A DNA stretch of 64,000 nt from Channa striata (Eukaryota > Chordata > Actinopteri > Anabantiformes > Channidae): assembly GCA_033026295.1 (NCBI GenBank), contig CM065183.1, positions 16,261,157 through 16,325,156 of the forward strand, in the 5' to 3' direction. Each line of letters opens with the position of its first letter. The stretch's first letter is position 1. Positions 14,466-28,793 of the stretch are shown here, piece after piece. A program made the translations under genes and the position numbers. A model generated the notes under the pieces. That model saw only the letters and a list, made by a program, of their open reading frames with translations. It searched no databases and was not told the origin of the DNA.

Positions 14466-17400
14466 CACCGCCACTGTAATTGCTAAATTGCTGCCTCTGT
14501 GTGTGCACTTTTGTGTTGCCGGAATGCTTCAGTTTGGTATAGTTTGGCATTTGGACAATGGGCGTATTCATACAGGCTTTCTTGTTGAGAGCCAGAAGAG
14601 AAGAGTGATGGCAACTAGATAACTCAGACTCCAGGAAATCGACGCCCGCAGCCTAGAAATAAGGCCGTTCAACCACAACTTAATGCTTCGTTTCACTTCT
14701 TGCATTGATGAACTTATCAAGATGTAACATGTTACTCAGGGGTCTCACACTGCAGGCGCTGGTAGAGGGCCAGACTCGCTGCGTCGGCCCTTCTTCCAGC
14801 TGTGAGCCGAGTTAGGCGATGTGGTATTTAAAGCGGATTAAATGTAACATTCAAATATAGCTGCGTAAATTGTTCAAACTAATTTTGCATCATTTCAGGT
14901 GCACTCTGAGTAGAATCAACGTGGTTCAGCTTTGTTTATTCAGTTTTCTTACTTGGTCAATTTTGAGTCAGTGATGTTCCCTTTCTGCTCAACGAAAATA
15001 AAATGTTTCCAAGGATACCAGCCCAGCCCGGTGTCTTTCAGTGGTAATACAACATCCATTAATCTAGGAAAGGATACAGCATCTTGGCTTCAGAGAATTG
15101 GCTGCAATCTAACCACTATGAAACAACTCACCAGCCATTTAGAAAAAGAGAACACTGTCCAGCTCTGCTAAACGCTGTGTTCGCAGTGTTCGTACTGCGG
15201 CGACTGCGTCAAACAGAATGTTCAGACAGACAGTGCTGCGTGTTTTACTAACGGCGTGTTCAAGCGCTGTCACTGCACCATCAGCTGAGACGGCAGATGT
15301 TTGAAGACGCAAACTCACATGCTGGCACACAAAGAGGCAACTCTGTGTTCTTTGGGAGTTTTATTCGGTGCGAGCGTCGCTCTATGTTCTCATCTAACCG
15401 TGCACACTGTGCCTGCTCCGTGTTTCTTGTCTCTTCTCTTGCCCGATGTTTTCATCAAGTTCTCATTTTTACATGGTCACTTTACGTTTTCTTTCCTTTT
15501 CTCTCGTTTAACATTCCTCTTGTTCGCCCTTTTTAAATCCCCCGCTCTATCTGTTTCTCCCCCTGCAGCTCATAGCAGCGAATATGGAGGGAAAGAGCAA
15601 CCCCAGCGAAGTGTTGGTTTGCACCACCAATCCAGACAAACCAGGCCCTCCATCTACTCCCTGCGTCACCACAGCAACACCCTACGGATTTACTGTCACA
15701 TGGGGTAATGACACAAACGCACACGTGTTTGACACCAACATGACTAGGAAAAGTCGAATTTAAATGTGCTGTTCACATGAATTAATTTCCTACAAAAACA
15801 TGCAGTTGCATTTACGTTTCAGCCTTGTTTCTTAAAAATAAAATTATTTGAGCCATGTGTTCTGTTTCTACTGGAATATTTATTGTGTTTAGGTATTTAG
15901 TGCATAGTAGAAATATTCAAAATGGCCTTTCTGATGAAATCCAGCAGGCTATGATGCCGACCAAAGGGCCAGTGAAAGATGGCAAATTATTGACAAAGTC
16001 CTGCCACTGGGGTTCTATGAAACTGAGGTTGCAGCAATAAAAAGTCATCATATCTGCTATCATCCATCTGTCCAGCATCAGTGCTACTGCAGTCGGGGCA
16101 ACCTGCCCTTTGTCAAATGCTGTAAACATGGCACCGCTTTAATTGTATGGCTCTCATTTACGATTCATGATGTTTGATTGGCTTTTATAGCTACAAACAA
16201 GATTGCTTTAATTATTGCTCGTGTACCAATATCGTCAAGATAAATCCTCCTCAGCAGTGTATTATTTTTACTTACTATCCCAACATTTTGTAGATTTCTT
16301 GTGAAATTGCTTTTTCTGGGACATATAGTGTGTGTCTTTCCTGACAGTCTGAATTATTGTATCTTGTATCAAGGATTAAAATCAATACAAAATGTCATTT
16401 CATGAATACTTAATGTGTGAAATATAGATTTTAATACACAAATCTGATTATTTTGACTCAAACTTTCTGCTAAAACTTGGCTGGATTTGCACAGCTCATG
16501 AAGTGAATTTAAACTTCCAATTGCTCCAATAGATCCTCCGAAGGACAACGGGGGCTCAGAGGCTCTTACGTACCTGCTAGAAATCTCAGAAGGATCCTCC
16601 GAAGGTACGATTTACATTTGTGTCCGTTAGTCTGTCCATTCAGCCAGTTTGAGTGCTCTATCTAAATTTGATCATCTCATAAAACAAACCTCTAGCGGTA
16701 CTTTCCGTCCTCTGTCACTGTGTGTGTGCTCTCTCTGCCTTCATTTCCCTCACTTACCCGCCTAAGTAGAAGAGCAGCCGTAATTCACTCACTGTTAGCA
16801 TCAATTTAACACGGTGCCATTTAGATTTCCTCAATGTTCCCCCCAAGAAGCTGAATGTTTGCTGATTTATTGCAGTCCATATAGCTGGGACAGAAATGAA
16901 TCCTTTGGAATCCTTTGGAAAAAAAAACTGAAGAATAGAATATAACACCTATATAACACAATATACCACAAAGCCAGAATATCAGATTCTGGCTTTAGGA
17001 AAACAACTGGGGGCAGAAATATAGCTGGAGATTATGTCCATGAAGTTACAGTTCATGTTTACTCAAAACTCAAAGACGTGTTTGCAGTCTAACTCCATCT
17101 TCTCTTAATCTTTATGAGCAGTTGCGTAATGTTGTTTTTCTTCTTTATACGTGCATGTGCAGCGAGCCAGTGGGAGGTAGCGTACAGTGGTCCAGCAACA
17201 GAGTGCGTGTGTGAGCACCTCACACCTGGAACCTACTACCGCCTACGTGTGTGTAGCATCACCACCGGAGGACACAGCCCGGTGAGACACACACACACAC
17301 ACACACACACACAGGAGAGACAGAACATGTGCAACGTTAAAATAATAACCTGTTCATAAACAGTTCTGGAGTTGGTAGTCGTATAACCGTGTCGCACCAG

Positions 17401-20400
17401 CATTGCTTAGGTTGCTAAAATATGAGAAAATTCCACAATCTGCATACACGTAATCAACACTCGAATCAAGTCGCCAAGTATCACAATTAACATTTCCCCT
17501 AGTTATTAATCAAACTGATTTATAATTACAGTTCATATTCTTCTGTTTTGATTTCCTGTGTCTGTCTCTTTCTCTAAAGTGCACTGTTAGTGTCCCGGTT
17601 CGCACGTTAAGCATCGCGCCGGGGCCTTGCCAGCCCCCGAGGATTGTTGGTAAAGCCAAACACAAGGAAGTGCAGTTGGAATGGGGTGAGTGCAGACATA
17701 CACACACACACTCAACCGATGGTGATTGTGTTTTTATGTAAAGCTGCTAAATGAACCTCGTGCTGTTTGATATGTATTCCCAGCCAACTCTAAAGCAAAC
17801 GTCGAAACATTTTTCAGTCTAATTTAGCCCCAGTTTAGTCCATTAAACTGGGGCCAACCTAGCTCTGTGTTTGACTTAACTCTCCTAATGTCAGCCCATT
17901 ATTACACATTAGTGCTGTTATCTATTGGCAGGCAAAAGTCACTGTGATATATTAAGGAAGTTGGGCTTTAACCAGTTTAATTACAGTTGACCACAGCCCC
18001 ACTTAGTTTGTTTTCTGGCTCCGATCACTGGTTTGAGTTGAAGGTCAGGCATAATGCACTGAAGGGTTTTCCCCACTGTCCCCATCATCCGAAGTTAATC
18101 AGCTGGTGGAAGAAATGGAAATGACTCAGAAATGTGCCCGATGTTCTGTGAAAACATTGTGTGATGCTAAACACAATCTCGAATCAGTCTTTCTGTGTTT
18201 ACAAAAGACATTATGCTTTGTCTTTGTCTGCCTCTGTCCTTGTAGACCCCCCTGCAACTGAAGGAGTGTGTGAGGAGTGCGTGTTCAGTCTGGAGATGAG
18301 TGAAGGAGATACCAAGCCAGCGGAGGTGTTCCACGGGTCAGAACTGCAGTGCACTGTCGGCAGTCTGCTTCCCGGTGCCACGTACAGTTTCCGACTGCGG
18401 GCCGCCAACGAGGCTGGGGTAAGAAAGACAACGGCAGTGCAATCAATAGAAAGAAGTAAAAGACCTGCGATGCCACGAAATGCACGGTCAGTGCCGGATT
18501 AGGCGAAAAACATGCACCTCCAACGTGAACCTGTGGAGATGTTTCACAAAATTCTTGTTTTTATTAACAATCACGTTATCATGTTGTTCATTGCCCTCGT
18601 GGCCATGAAATCTACTCAGCATACTGAGTACATGGAACTGTGGATCTGTGGAAAAACCTACTTATTTTTTTCATTGTAGTCACACACACACACACACACA
18701 CACACATCAAAAGGAGCATTAGGGATTAGGTCACAGTGTCCCAGACACATCTGCACAGGCAGCGTAGCGTAATTTATTTGCTTACTCTTGTGTACTTTCT
18801 CTTCCATTCGTGTCAGGTTAACATGCCTCTAATTGTTTGTGTGTGTGTGTGTGTGTGTTATAAATGCAGTTTGGACCATACTCTGAGCCAACAGAGGTGG
18901 TGACTGCAGCGGGTCCTCCTGGCCAGTGTGCGGCTCCACTCATCACTCTGAGCAGCAACACCTGCGTCACGCTGAACTGGGAGGTGAAAAATCAGCCGTT
19001 CTTTGTAATTCTGACCTCAGTTTTACACTGACTGTGTCGACGTGGTACTGTGTTCTCTGTAATAGACTGTCCTGAGCTGAGTGTGCTTTTGTGTGTGCTG
19101 CAGAGTCCTGAGGGTTCGGGTACAGACATTTCCGAGTATCGTTTGGAGTGGGCAAGGGAGGACGAGCCGATGGAGCTCATCTACTGTGGATCCGCCACAC
19201 AGTGCGAACTGTCAGACCTGACGCCTGCAACAGACTACTGCTGCAGGCTACAGGTAACACTGGAGCGTGAAACACATGCACACTTACTGCACAGCCACAC
19301 GCAAACTACATTAATGCACAGAGGCGTTTGCATACTAGACCGAGGAAGACGTACGCGTCAAGTATAGACGAGCACAGATGCACAGACACACACACAGTCG
19401 CGTGCAAACACAAAGGATGAAAGTGCAAACTGACGCAGACACAATCAAATACACAGCACTTACATATATATGCCAGGCAAGGGATGCATCAGTTTTAAGA
19501 AACAACCAGACAGACAGAGACCGTTGAAAGGTTGATAAATATCGATTTGTATTTGTGCTCTGACTCTTGATCTGGTGCATAATCTTTCTGTGTGTCTTTG
19601 CACACGCACACTTTCTCTCTTGCCTGCTTTCTCTCCTAACGTAATCTCCAATAACGGCGTGTGTTATAGGCTCATTTATAAAGGACGGCACAAAGTCATC
19701 CTAATGTCATAATTCGTGTGTGCATGTCTGTATTTTCTGCACGGGTACACGTGTATTTGTTAGGGCGCTCAGCGTCAACACAGCAACAGTGCAGCTGCTT
19801 TCAACCTGTTAGCAGAGACAAATGTGTTAAAAACACCAAACCTGACACTTTGAAGTCTCCATTTTTGGAAAAAATCTGTCCTTGAAGATTCTCTCTCTAA
19901 ATCCACTCTGTCATGGGCTCATTAGCATTTAAAGCAACAGCCACTTAAAGCTCTTCTTCTTAAGACTGTGTCACAGGGTTAGAAGGAGGCTGCGGTGTTC
20001 GATCCTTGTGCATTTTTTTTATACACGCGTCAGGGAGAGAGGACTGTAATATAGCACCTTTAAAAAACCAGGCAGTTTATATGTTTGACAACAGAGGATA
20101 AATCAAAAATGCTGGTATGGTTTTTCTTTTATCAGACTCTCGGAGTGTGTACTAGATAGTGTAGTGCCAAGACAAAGCAGTAAGTTACGACGTGCACATT
20201 TTATCTTCCACGCCTTGGAAGTGGAAATTACTGTTGCAAGGCTGTTGTTGAAGAGTGAAGTCGTATGATACAGAAGTGCTCATTATTTTCTTCGAAGTGC
20301 TGCATAGTACAACGGATGTGTCGCTCGTTATATATATATATATTTTGTAACAGCCACAACGTGCACATTTTGATGGCAGATTGAGTAAAAAGCAGCAAAA

Positions 20401-23400
20401 CAAGCTACGGTTTCAAAATTTCAGTTCATCTCGCGGTTTTTAAAAATCTTTGAATCCTCGATGCGTTTGTCTGATTCAGTAAAGCAGACTAATACATATC
20501 AAAACCCATCACAGGCTGTTTGAAGTCAGTGTAAATGTGTATCTGTGTCACACCCAGAAGAAAGAGACTAATTCTTTTACAACCACAGTAGTTAGAATTA
20601 ATTCTTTTCTTCCATTTTTTTTATGTTTTTCTGCCTTTATTTTACTTTCTCTTGCTCTTTGTCTACTCTCGCTGATGCCAAGTAATCTTAACTTTCATCT
20701 GTCTTGTGTTTGTTCCTTCTCATCCTTATTTTTCCATTCATGTGTTAAACTCCTCTCCGTTGTCCAATACCTCCATGCCTCCAGTCGCCTCCATCTTTCC
20801 CTCATCTTCTCATGTCTCTCACATCCGGTCTCTCTTCTGTGTCTTCCCATTCAGGCGGTAAACCAGGCGGGAGCGGGTCCTTACAGTGAGCAGGTGAGTT
20901 TCCGGACCCCTGCGACAAATCCTGACCAGGTCTCATCCCTCGCCCTCCTGGACCTCGCGGCCTCCCCTGAGTCGGGACTTTCCCCATCCACCTGCCTCTT
21001 CCTGAAGTGGGATGAGCCAAACAGCAATGGAGCAGAGATCAGCTCCTACATCATCAGCCTGGATGACCAAACCATCACTGTGGAATCGGGGACGAGTCAC
21101 CTTGTCACAGGCCTGCAGCCAGACACCGAATACAGGTACTCACCTGAATCAGCACATTAAAATACGCTTTCTTCTATCCAACGTGGGCTGTATGTTGATA
21201 TTATCATATTCCATATGACACATGACATGGAGTAGGCTCCCATACTAAACTTAATATAGTCAAAAACCATTGGATTCTAAATTTCCAGAAAAGCCATTCA
21301 GTGCCAAGTGTGAAAAAAGACAAGGTAAAGGCATCAGCACCCATATAGAGGAGGACACAGGAGCACACAACGCTCTGCACCATCCTTTCGTTTGTAATAA
21401 TCAGTTAGTAATAATCAGATAATAAGAATAATAAATATGCTGCAAAACTTACTCATTAAAATCATTTAAAGCTTTCAAAGCAATCACCCGAGGCATCAAC
21501 AACACCTCGCCACAGTAAGCTAAGATTTGGAAGACATTTCTTCTAAATTAATAGTAGCTGTATTTAATTATAAATCATGAAAGATAAATGATTATAATGA
21601 TTACCACAGTGATTTATTTATTTATTTATTTATTCAAGTGTGTTTTAATTGGTAATGTATGATATCACATCACTTTTATCCCAAATTTCAAATACAGTAT
21701 GTAATAATATAATGCAGGGTTACATGTCAGTACACATGTGCCGTACCTAGAAATGCCTTGTATGACGTCTGCATCAGCAGTGATGTCGAACGCTGTTTTA
21801 CTGTGGCAGCAGTAAACAGCTGCTTCAATCACCAGCTACTGTTATTACTCCCCTGTGATTATGTGATTTCATGTGCGTGTGTTTGTGTGGGTTTCCCTCA
21901 AAAGTCGGGGGACTTGTGAGGAACCAGCGTGACACCACTGTTTTCACTTTGAGCTTGTTTTTGTCCCGATGTCACTCCGCTCTCTTGCATAATGTCCTGC
22001 CACAGAGACAGAACACAGTGTGCGTGTGTGTGTCTGTGTGTGTGTGTGTGTGTGCTTGTTCACGTGCAGATGGGTGTGCGTCTGTTTTTGTGTGTGCCAG
22101 TGACGGTAATTCTGGTTGTTGTTTAGAGCGGTGGAGTACTTCAAATAATATTATTCATATTTCATTTGCGTGTATGGCCTTGTTAAAGGCCACTGTAAAT
22201 GTTGTTTGCTCTGTCATAGTGGGGCTGTGTGCGCCTGTAGCGCAGCTTTAAATTGTCTTTATACTGAGCGGATGTGCAATAAACAGCGTGTGGACACCGG
22301 GTGTTTCTTCGCCGATCTACAAACCCCTGTTCCAGAAAAGTTGGGACACTGTTTAAAATCCAAATGAAAATAATGGAATCATATGCAAATTATTTGAAAA
22401 CTATTTTACATTATAAATAATTCAAACATGTTAGTTATTTTAGTTTTAAACAAATTTTCCAGTCTTTTTTTGGGGGGCATTTTTCTGGCATAAAATTCAA
22501 ATTGAGCAAAAATTATAATATTAAAAACACTTTCTCTCTGGTTCTATTTACAAGCAAAAATAGGCTTCAGATAGTTTGTAAATCATTGTCTTCTCTTTTT
22601 ATTTACATTTACGCAACATTGCAACTGTTGGACTTTTCTGAAAATGGTGTTTGGACATGCTGGAGAGCAGTGCTCTTAGTAATGACAGCTCCCAAGAAAA
22701 AATAGTTATTATGGAAAAGTCTGAATAATAAACCGCCAAAACAATGATTTTGGTTTAACTAAAAGCTTCATTTTATGGAAGTTGGCGAGTTCTTTTTCAG
22801 CATCCTCAGTTAATGTCACGGTGCATTAATACAGTTTAAACATATTTATATCTGTGGAGACACTTTAAGAGGCTAATTACCACACAATCATAAACCAGAG
22901 GTTTGCTCAAACTGTAGTGTAGAGAAATTGCTCTCATAAACTGACAAGGAAATCAGCAAATGTCGGTTACTGGCGACAGGTAATTAAAGGAAACGGTGAG
23001 AACGAAATGTGCACAAATCTAAAGGAAAGCGCATTTGGACGTGTTGTTTGTCAGCTACAATTCCCTTTCGCAGACATTTAATGTCAGTCGGCTTGTCCGT
23101 CACGCGCTGAGCTTACACTCACATTTTTCATACTCTCTCCTCTATTTTTTTCAAATCGCAGTGAATGAAACAAAATGCAGTGAAACCAAAACCTGCATCG
23201 GCTCTCACAGCTTTGACGTGTAAACCCTTTTATAGCAAAATGAAATCCCTCCCCATCAAAAGCTGCTTCTGCGTGATCTCTTATTATTGTTTATCTATAC
23301 ACCTGATTACCTGGTGGCTTGGGTGAACGCTGCCCTTTCTCCCGTGTCTTCGCTCAGCCGTAAGAATTATAATGAAAGGTTACACTTACACAGAATCAGC

Positions 23401-24956
23401 AATTAAATGTCAGACGGTAGATCTTCTCTAGCCGAGGGCCTCTGATATGGATGCTAATTAGGTGATCAGACATTGACTGGAAGAGGGTGGGATTCCTGGA
23501 AGAAAGGTAGCAGGGAATTTGGAAAAAAAAATCAATTTCGGCTTTATTCAATCAGCAACATGCGCCCTTATGCTTATGTGCGTGTGTGTAGGTTCAGGTC
23601 TACGGTGCAGAAAACATGCTATACAAATATCTTTTTTCGAGCACACTGTGGCCTTTCTACCGTCGTTTACTGTTTCTAAATTGGATTTCTGGAACACAAC
23701 ACTTAATCAAGTAAAGACAAAAGAAAGAAATTGCTTTCTGTGGCTCGGAAAACAAAAAGTTCTGTTCTTTGCTAAATCTTGGAAAGCGCAGTGCAGAAGT
23801 GATTGATTTTTCTCCTGCATACCGCTCTATATTTGGCGGGGGGGAAAGTGGGACGACCACTCTGATGTTTTTAAGTCTGTTCCTGGAGAGTACATTTGAT
23901 TGTAATGGGACAATGGATCTCAAAAGCATTCGAGGCCAAAGCTAATACACTACAGGTCATCGTCTACGCTGAAAATTACTCCACCATTAGACAAATAGGT
24001 CCAAAAACACAGAGGGAACACATAAGGTTACGTGGCACATATATTTGTGAGCCCTGTTGGACTTAGTCCTGTAACATTCTCATTAAAATCCCTATAATTG
24101 TGCACATGTTGAATGACAACCTTTGAAGTAGTATTCGGACTAAAACTTTCTCCCTCTTCTCACGGCTTACAGTGTTCAGATCCAGGCCGTCAACGCCATC
24201 GGCTCCGGTCCCGTGAGTCCCACCCTGATGGCGAGGACACGCCCACTCCCCCCCAGCCCACCCCCTCTCGAATGCTCGGCGGCCGGCCCTCAGAGCCTGA
24301 AACTCAAGTGGGGTGAAAACGCAGGTCACACACGCGCCCTGCTCGCTGACGACATGGTCTACACACTACAGATGGAGGACAAGAACCACAGGTGGATGCA
24401 CAAACTCGCCACGGACCACGTTTGCACGTTAAACACCCAAAGCTCCACGTCACAGTTAAAGCTTAGTGGATGAAAAGTTTCATTCTCAATAGCATATCCT
24501 GAAATTCACAATATGGACAAAACCTTGTGAAAATAAATTACATTTGTGCTGAGCGATTTAAAATCAGTGTTATAACATATTATATCTAATTGTGTGTCTC
24601 CTTGTCACATGGAGCTTCATGTACGTTGTGGTGAACCAAAGTTTCCCATTTTCCTAGTCTGTTCCTTTTTAATGAGCAGGAAAAGATCGTGTGTATTCTT
24701 TTCCCATGAATGTGAATAGTGCTCAGTGTTTTCACTTGAGTTTTTATATGCCCTCGTCAGACGATGGGCTCTTTAAACCACTCATCCACCCTGCTCACCA
24801 CTTTTGACACACTCCTTAACCCAAAGTTAATCAATACAGCAAATCAGGACCCAGAAAGTCAATACTGCACACCACAGTTACACTCACGCAGACACAGGAA
24901 GGACAAACACAGGCAAGCATGAGGGAACGTGTGTGCCTGTGAATACCTAGTTAAAG

Positions 24957-25005
<49 letters not shown>

Positions 25006-28000
25006 CGTGAGTGTGTGTGTGTGCACGCGGTAACCAGATGTACCAGGGAGTAGTCACGTTGAGGGCATCTAGAGCCAGCCGGGATACAGCTTCCAACAAT
25101 CAAGTTTCCATTTAACCGACTGGTCAGAGAGTAGTGACAAAGACATAAACAGGGAGAGAGAAAATTAGCAGACGGAGGCGCAGAGGAAGGATCTGAGTGT
25201 GACACCGACTGGGAGTTAAACACACAATTAGAAGTGCAAAGCAGAAGTGAAAATCAGATGCAGCTAAAACTGAGAACAAGGGAAGGGAAACTGATGATTA
25301 AGAGTCTGATGTAACTGAATAGTGGTGATGAGCTGCTTTTATTTACTTGCCTGTCTGCCCGGGCCGGTCTGTCTGTGTGTCCTGCCCCTCCCTCTGTCCG
25401 GCGGTTTGCCGTTCTGATTGGACGGACGTGTGTTTGAATTAAGGCTTGGCTCGCGTTAAGTTGGCAGCCAGGTACATTGGCACCACTGGAACGGGCCAGA
25501 CTGCAGAAGGCAACAGATGGGGCTCTATTTGGAAGACTGTGGTGTGTTGACCTCTGCAACACACACACAGCTACGCACACACACACACACACACACACGG
25601 ACACACACACACACACAACTGCACACACACAGACGGGCGCATACTGTATACAAACAAACTCCCTGCCAGCCAAGTAAAACAGCTTTTACAGTTAGAAAGT
25701 TGTATTCACCCTTTTTATAATTGACCCAGACATTATTCTGAGTGTGTGTGTGTGTGTGTGCGTGCGTGCGTGTGTGACTGAATAATAGCACTAAATATAG
25801 TATATGTGTGTAGTTTTGAGAATCATCTTGGCATATCTTTCAACCTGCTTATGTGTACAAGTGCTGCACTGTGGAGGAAATTGAAGAAAATTGCGCTTCA
25901 ATCATTTACATTTTAGACGCTCGGTCCGATAATTGCCCAGTTTAAATCAGATAGTAATAATTGTGATTATTCACACTGAATTCAAGTTTTCAGTGTTGAA
26001 TATACACTATAAACATGCATTTATGTGTGGAAAAATATATAACTCTAAAAAAAAATAATTGAGTAGCTTTGGCCAGTGAATTAAGATGAGAGGAGGCCAC
26101 TGTCTTTGGTGTGTATCTGCGTCTGCGCCTGGTTTCTTTATTCTTTCATTCATTTCAAGGCTTTCTGTCTTTTTGCATTTATTATTTTATCTACATGTTT
26201 TTATTCATAAAAATACATTCCAATTCATCCTTTTGTTAATATTTCACCACGGTTGGAAATACCAGTCAGCCACAATAATAACACACTTTTACCGTTGATG
26301 ATCCTTCTCAGGACCAACAATAAAACCTGTAGGTGGTGTTACCTTTGGGACTGATTAGTGTAATTCAGAATTAATGTTTAACGAACAGCTTTAATAAATA
26401 GCAATACACGTTTTTCATTCATTATGCTAGAAAACATATTTTTTAGATCTATGCAAGACAGATCTATTTCCAGGTGGATTTAGATACAAATGCACATAAC
26501 CCCGTTGCTGTACGGAGCCCAAAAACACAATCACTCTCTCTCTTCCCTTCATCTCCATCATTTCCTCCACAAGAAAATAATGACGCTGTGATTCCTGACT
26601 GATTCACTCTAATTGCCTTTGCTGAGGATTCGTTGCTCGACGCTATTGGCGGTTATGACAGGACGTTAAGGTGAATTAGCAGCTGCATCGGTGGTGCAGC
26701 ACCGTTTGTTGAGCATCTGTGTGTGCGGAGGCTTATGAGGAGATAAGTGGATTCAGCTGCTTCCCTGGATGACTCCCGCCATGCTCCCCTTCGCTCCCCT
26801 TCGCTCCCCTTTGCTCTCTCGTTAAGTTCTGTTAGAAGGAATTAGCAGGATTATTTGTTATTGGCAAAATTTCCATAGCAGCCATTCTTTATTAATCCTA
26901 ATGTACTGAGGAAACTTGAGAAACGTTTTAAACAAAAGAGAAATATTTTGCTTTGTAAACAAAGGTGCTCAATATCTGCAGCCTCTGTAAATCTAATTTT
27001 TGATTTTGCCAACAAATTCCATTAGGGTCATTTTTTACAAACCAAATAGCATTAGTGTCCAGTTATGTTTTTGACTTTGGCTGTCCCAGTCCCTGGGTCT
27101 CTCCCTTTTGTCTCGGGCTGATGTCATTCATATTTATTCACCTCATTTTATAGTCAGAACGGCGACTTCACCTCTTCATCCCGCTCTCATAAATTTCCTC
27201 CCTCATCTTCTGTCCCCTTTGTTTTCATACGATCTGCGTGGCCATGTCTCCATTTTTGTGTGTGTTAAAGGATCCAAAAAGCTTGTTTCCTCAGGTTTTA
27301 AATATCGAATCCCCATTTTCCCTCCTCTCTCTTCTCTTTTCTCCATTCCTCCTTGTAGCACAGCTTATTTTTTAAATTCTTATCTCCCTGTATGCAGACG
27401 TCTGCTCTGCCCTCTGTCCCCTTGTGGCTTTCTCATTTTCACTTGTTTTCATCACTTTGATGTTGCCCTTTACAAGCCGGCTGAGTGTGTTTGATTTTCC
27501 TCATTTCACTCCCGTGTTACCCACAATGCCTACTGGCAGGGGTATTTGGGGTGTAAGGGTGCTATGGCAACACAGGTACAGCAGTGCAAAGAAGTATCCA
27601 ACGTGAATTTTTAAAGATGAAGAACAGGCACCGGGGGGCAAAGCTCAGGTGTAATTGCTTCAGATCTTTACTTTGTTCACTCCTAATTGACATGTAGGTG
27701 TAATTTTTAATTTAAAAAAACAAAATTTTAATAACCTCTCACTGAGAAAGAGTAGACTGATGTCATATGTCATTTTGATCCGTTTTAAATTAAATTCAAC
27801 AGCTCAACAGCATTCAGAAAAAGGGTCTGAATTCTTTTGTAGAGAGTTGATGCCGTTCAAAATCTTTCATCCATTTTCTATCAACTTTTTTTGTTTTCAT
27901 CTGCCCAACGTTGCTTCTTTAATACGCCTTTCATACACACCCATCTACCTAATTGTCAGTTAGCCGTTACATTTTTATCCACCAGTTTGTGTTTCCAAAT

Positions 28001-28748
28001 TCTCTTTCCCCTCATTCACGTGTTTGGCCATTTTCGTCTTTATGTGCACCCATCTGTTTTTCCATTTAGTTGGGAGTTTCCTCATGTCTCGCATGCCGAC
28101 CTTATCAATAAGCCGCCACTCACGATAAAATCCATATCACTCAATAATAGCTCAATAAAACATGTCATATTCATTGCATTACTAACTCATGTAATTTGTA
28201 TTGGATGCATGTGTTCGTGATTTCCATACTAATAACAAAAACACATTAATTGATTAAGTTATAATGTGTTTTTGTGTATTCAGGTGAAAAGAGTTTTGTG
28301 TTACAAGCATCATAATAGGCATAATCGTTTTATTTTGGAATCAGCGAGGACAAAAAATGACCTTTATGACAAAATGCATAAACATCCATTTTAATAATAA
28401 GAACAGCGACCCGTCTTACTTTCCTTACCAGCCTCCCCCCGTGTCCCCCCTCTGCTCCCGGTTGTGTTTGAGTCGGTCGGCTGTTTGGCTCCACACCAAG
28501 GATGCAGTTCATCTCATTAACTGTGGCCTGGTGATTGTGTGCGCGCGTGCACGTGTATTTATTGTCTGTACTGTGCTGGGTTTTAATTGTTTGGAAAGTC
28601 TGCCAATAAGCTCCGTCCAAATGAGAAGAGGTCATAACTCATGATAATGTATAGTTAAAATTGGGGGGATGGGGGAGGGGATGTCGACAGCGAGACTGAC
28701 ACATGTAGCATTTACATTGCAACCAATAAACTGTTTCGGCAGCACAGG

Positions 28749-28793
<45 letters not shown>

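Noticed and set aside
16909..16920. Tandem TCCTTTGGAA duplication
   Set aside because: Only two units; local slippage without further structure.
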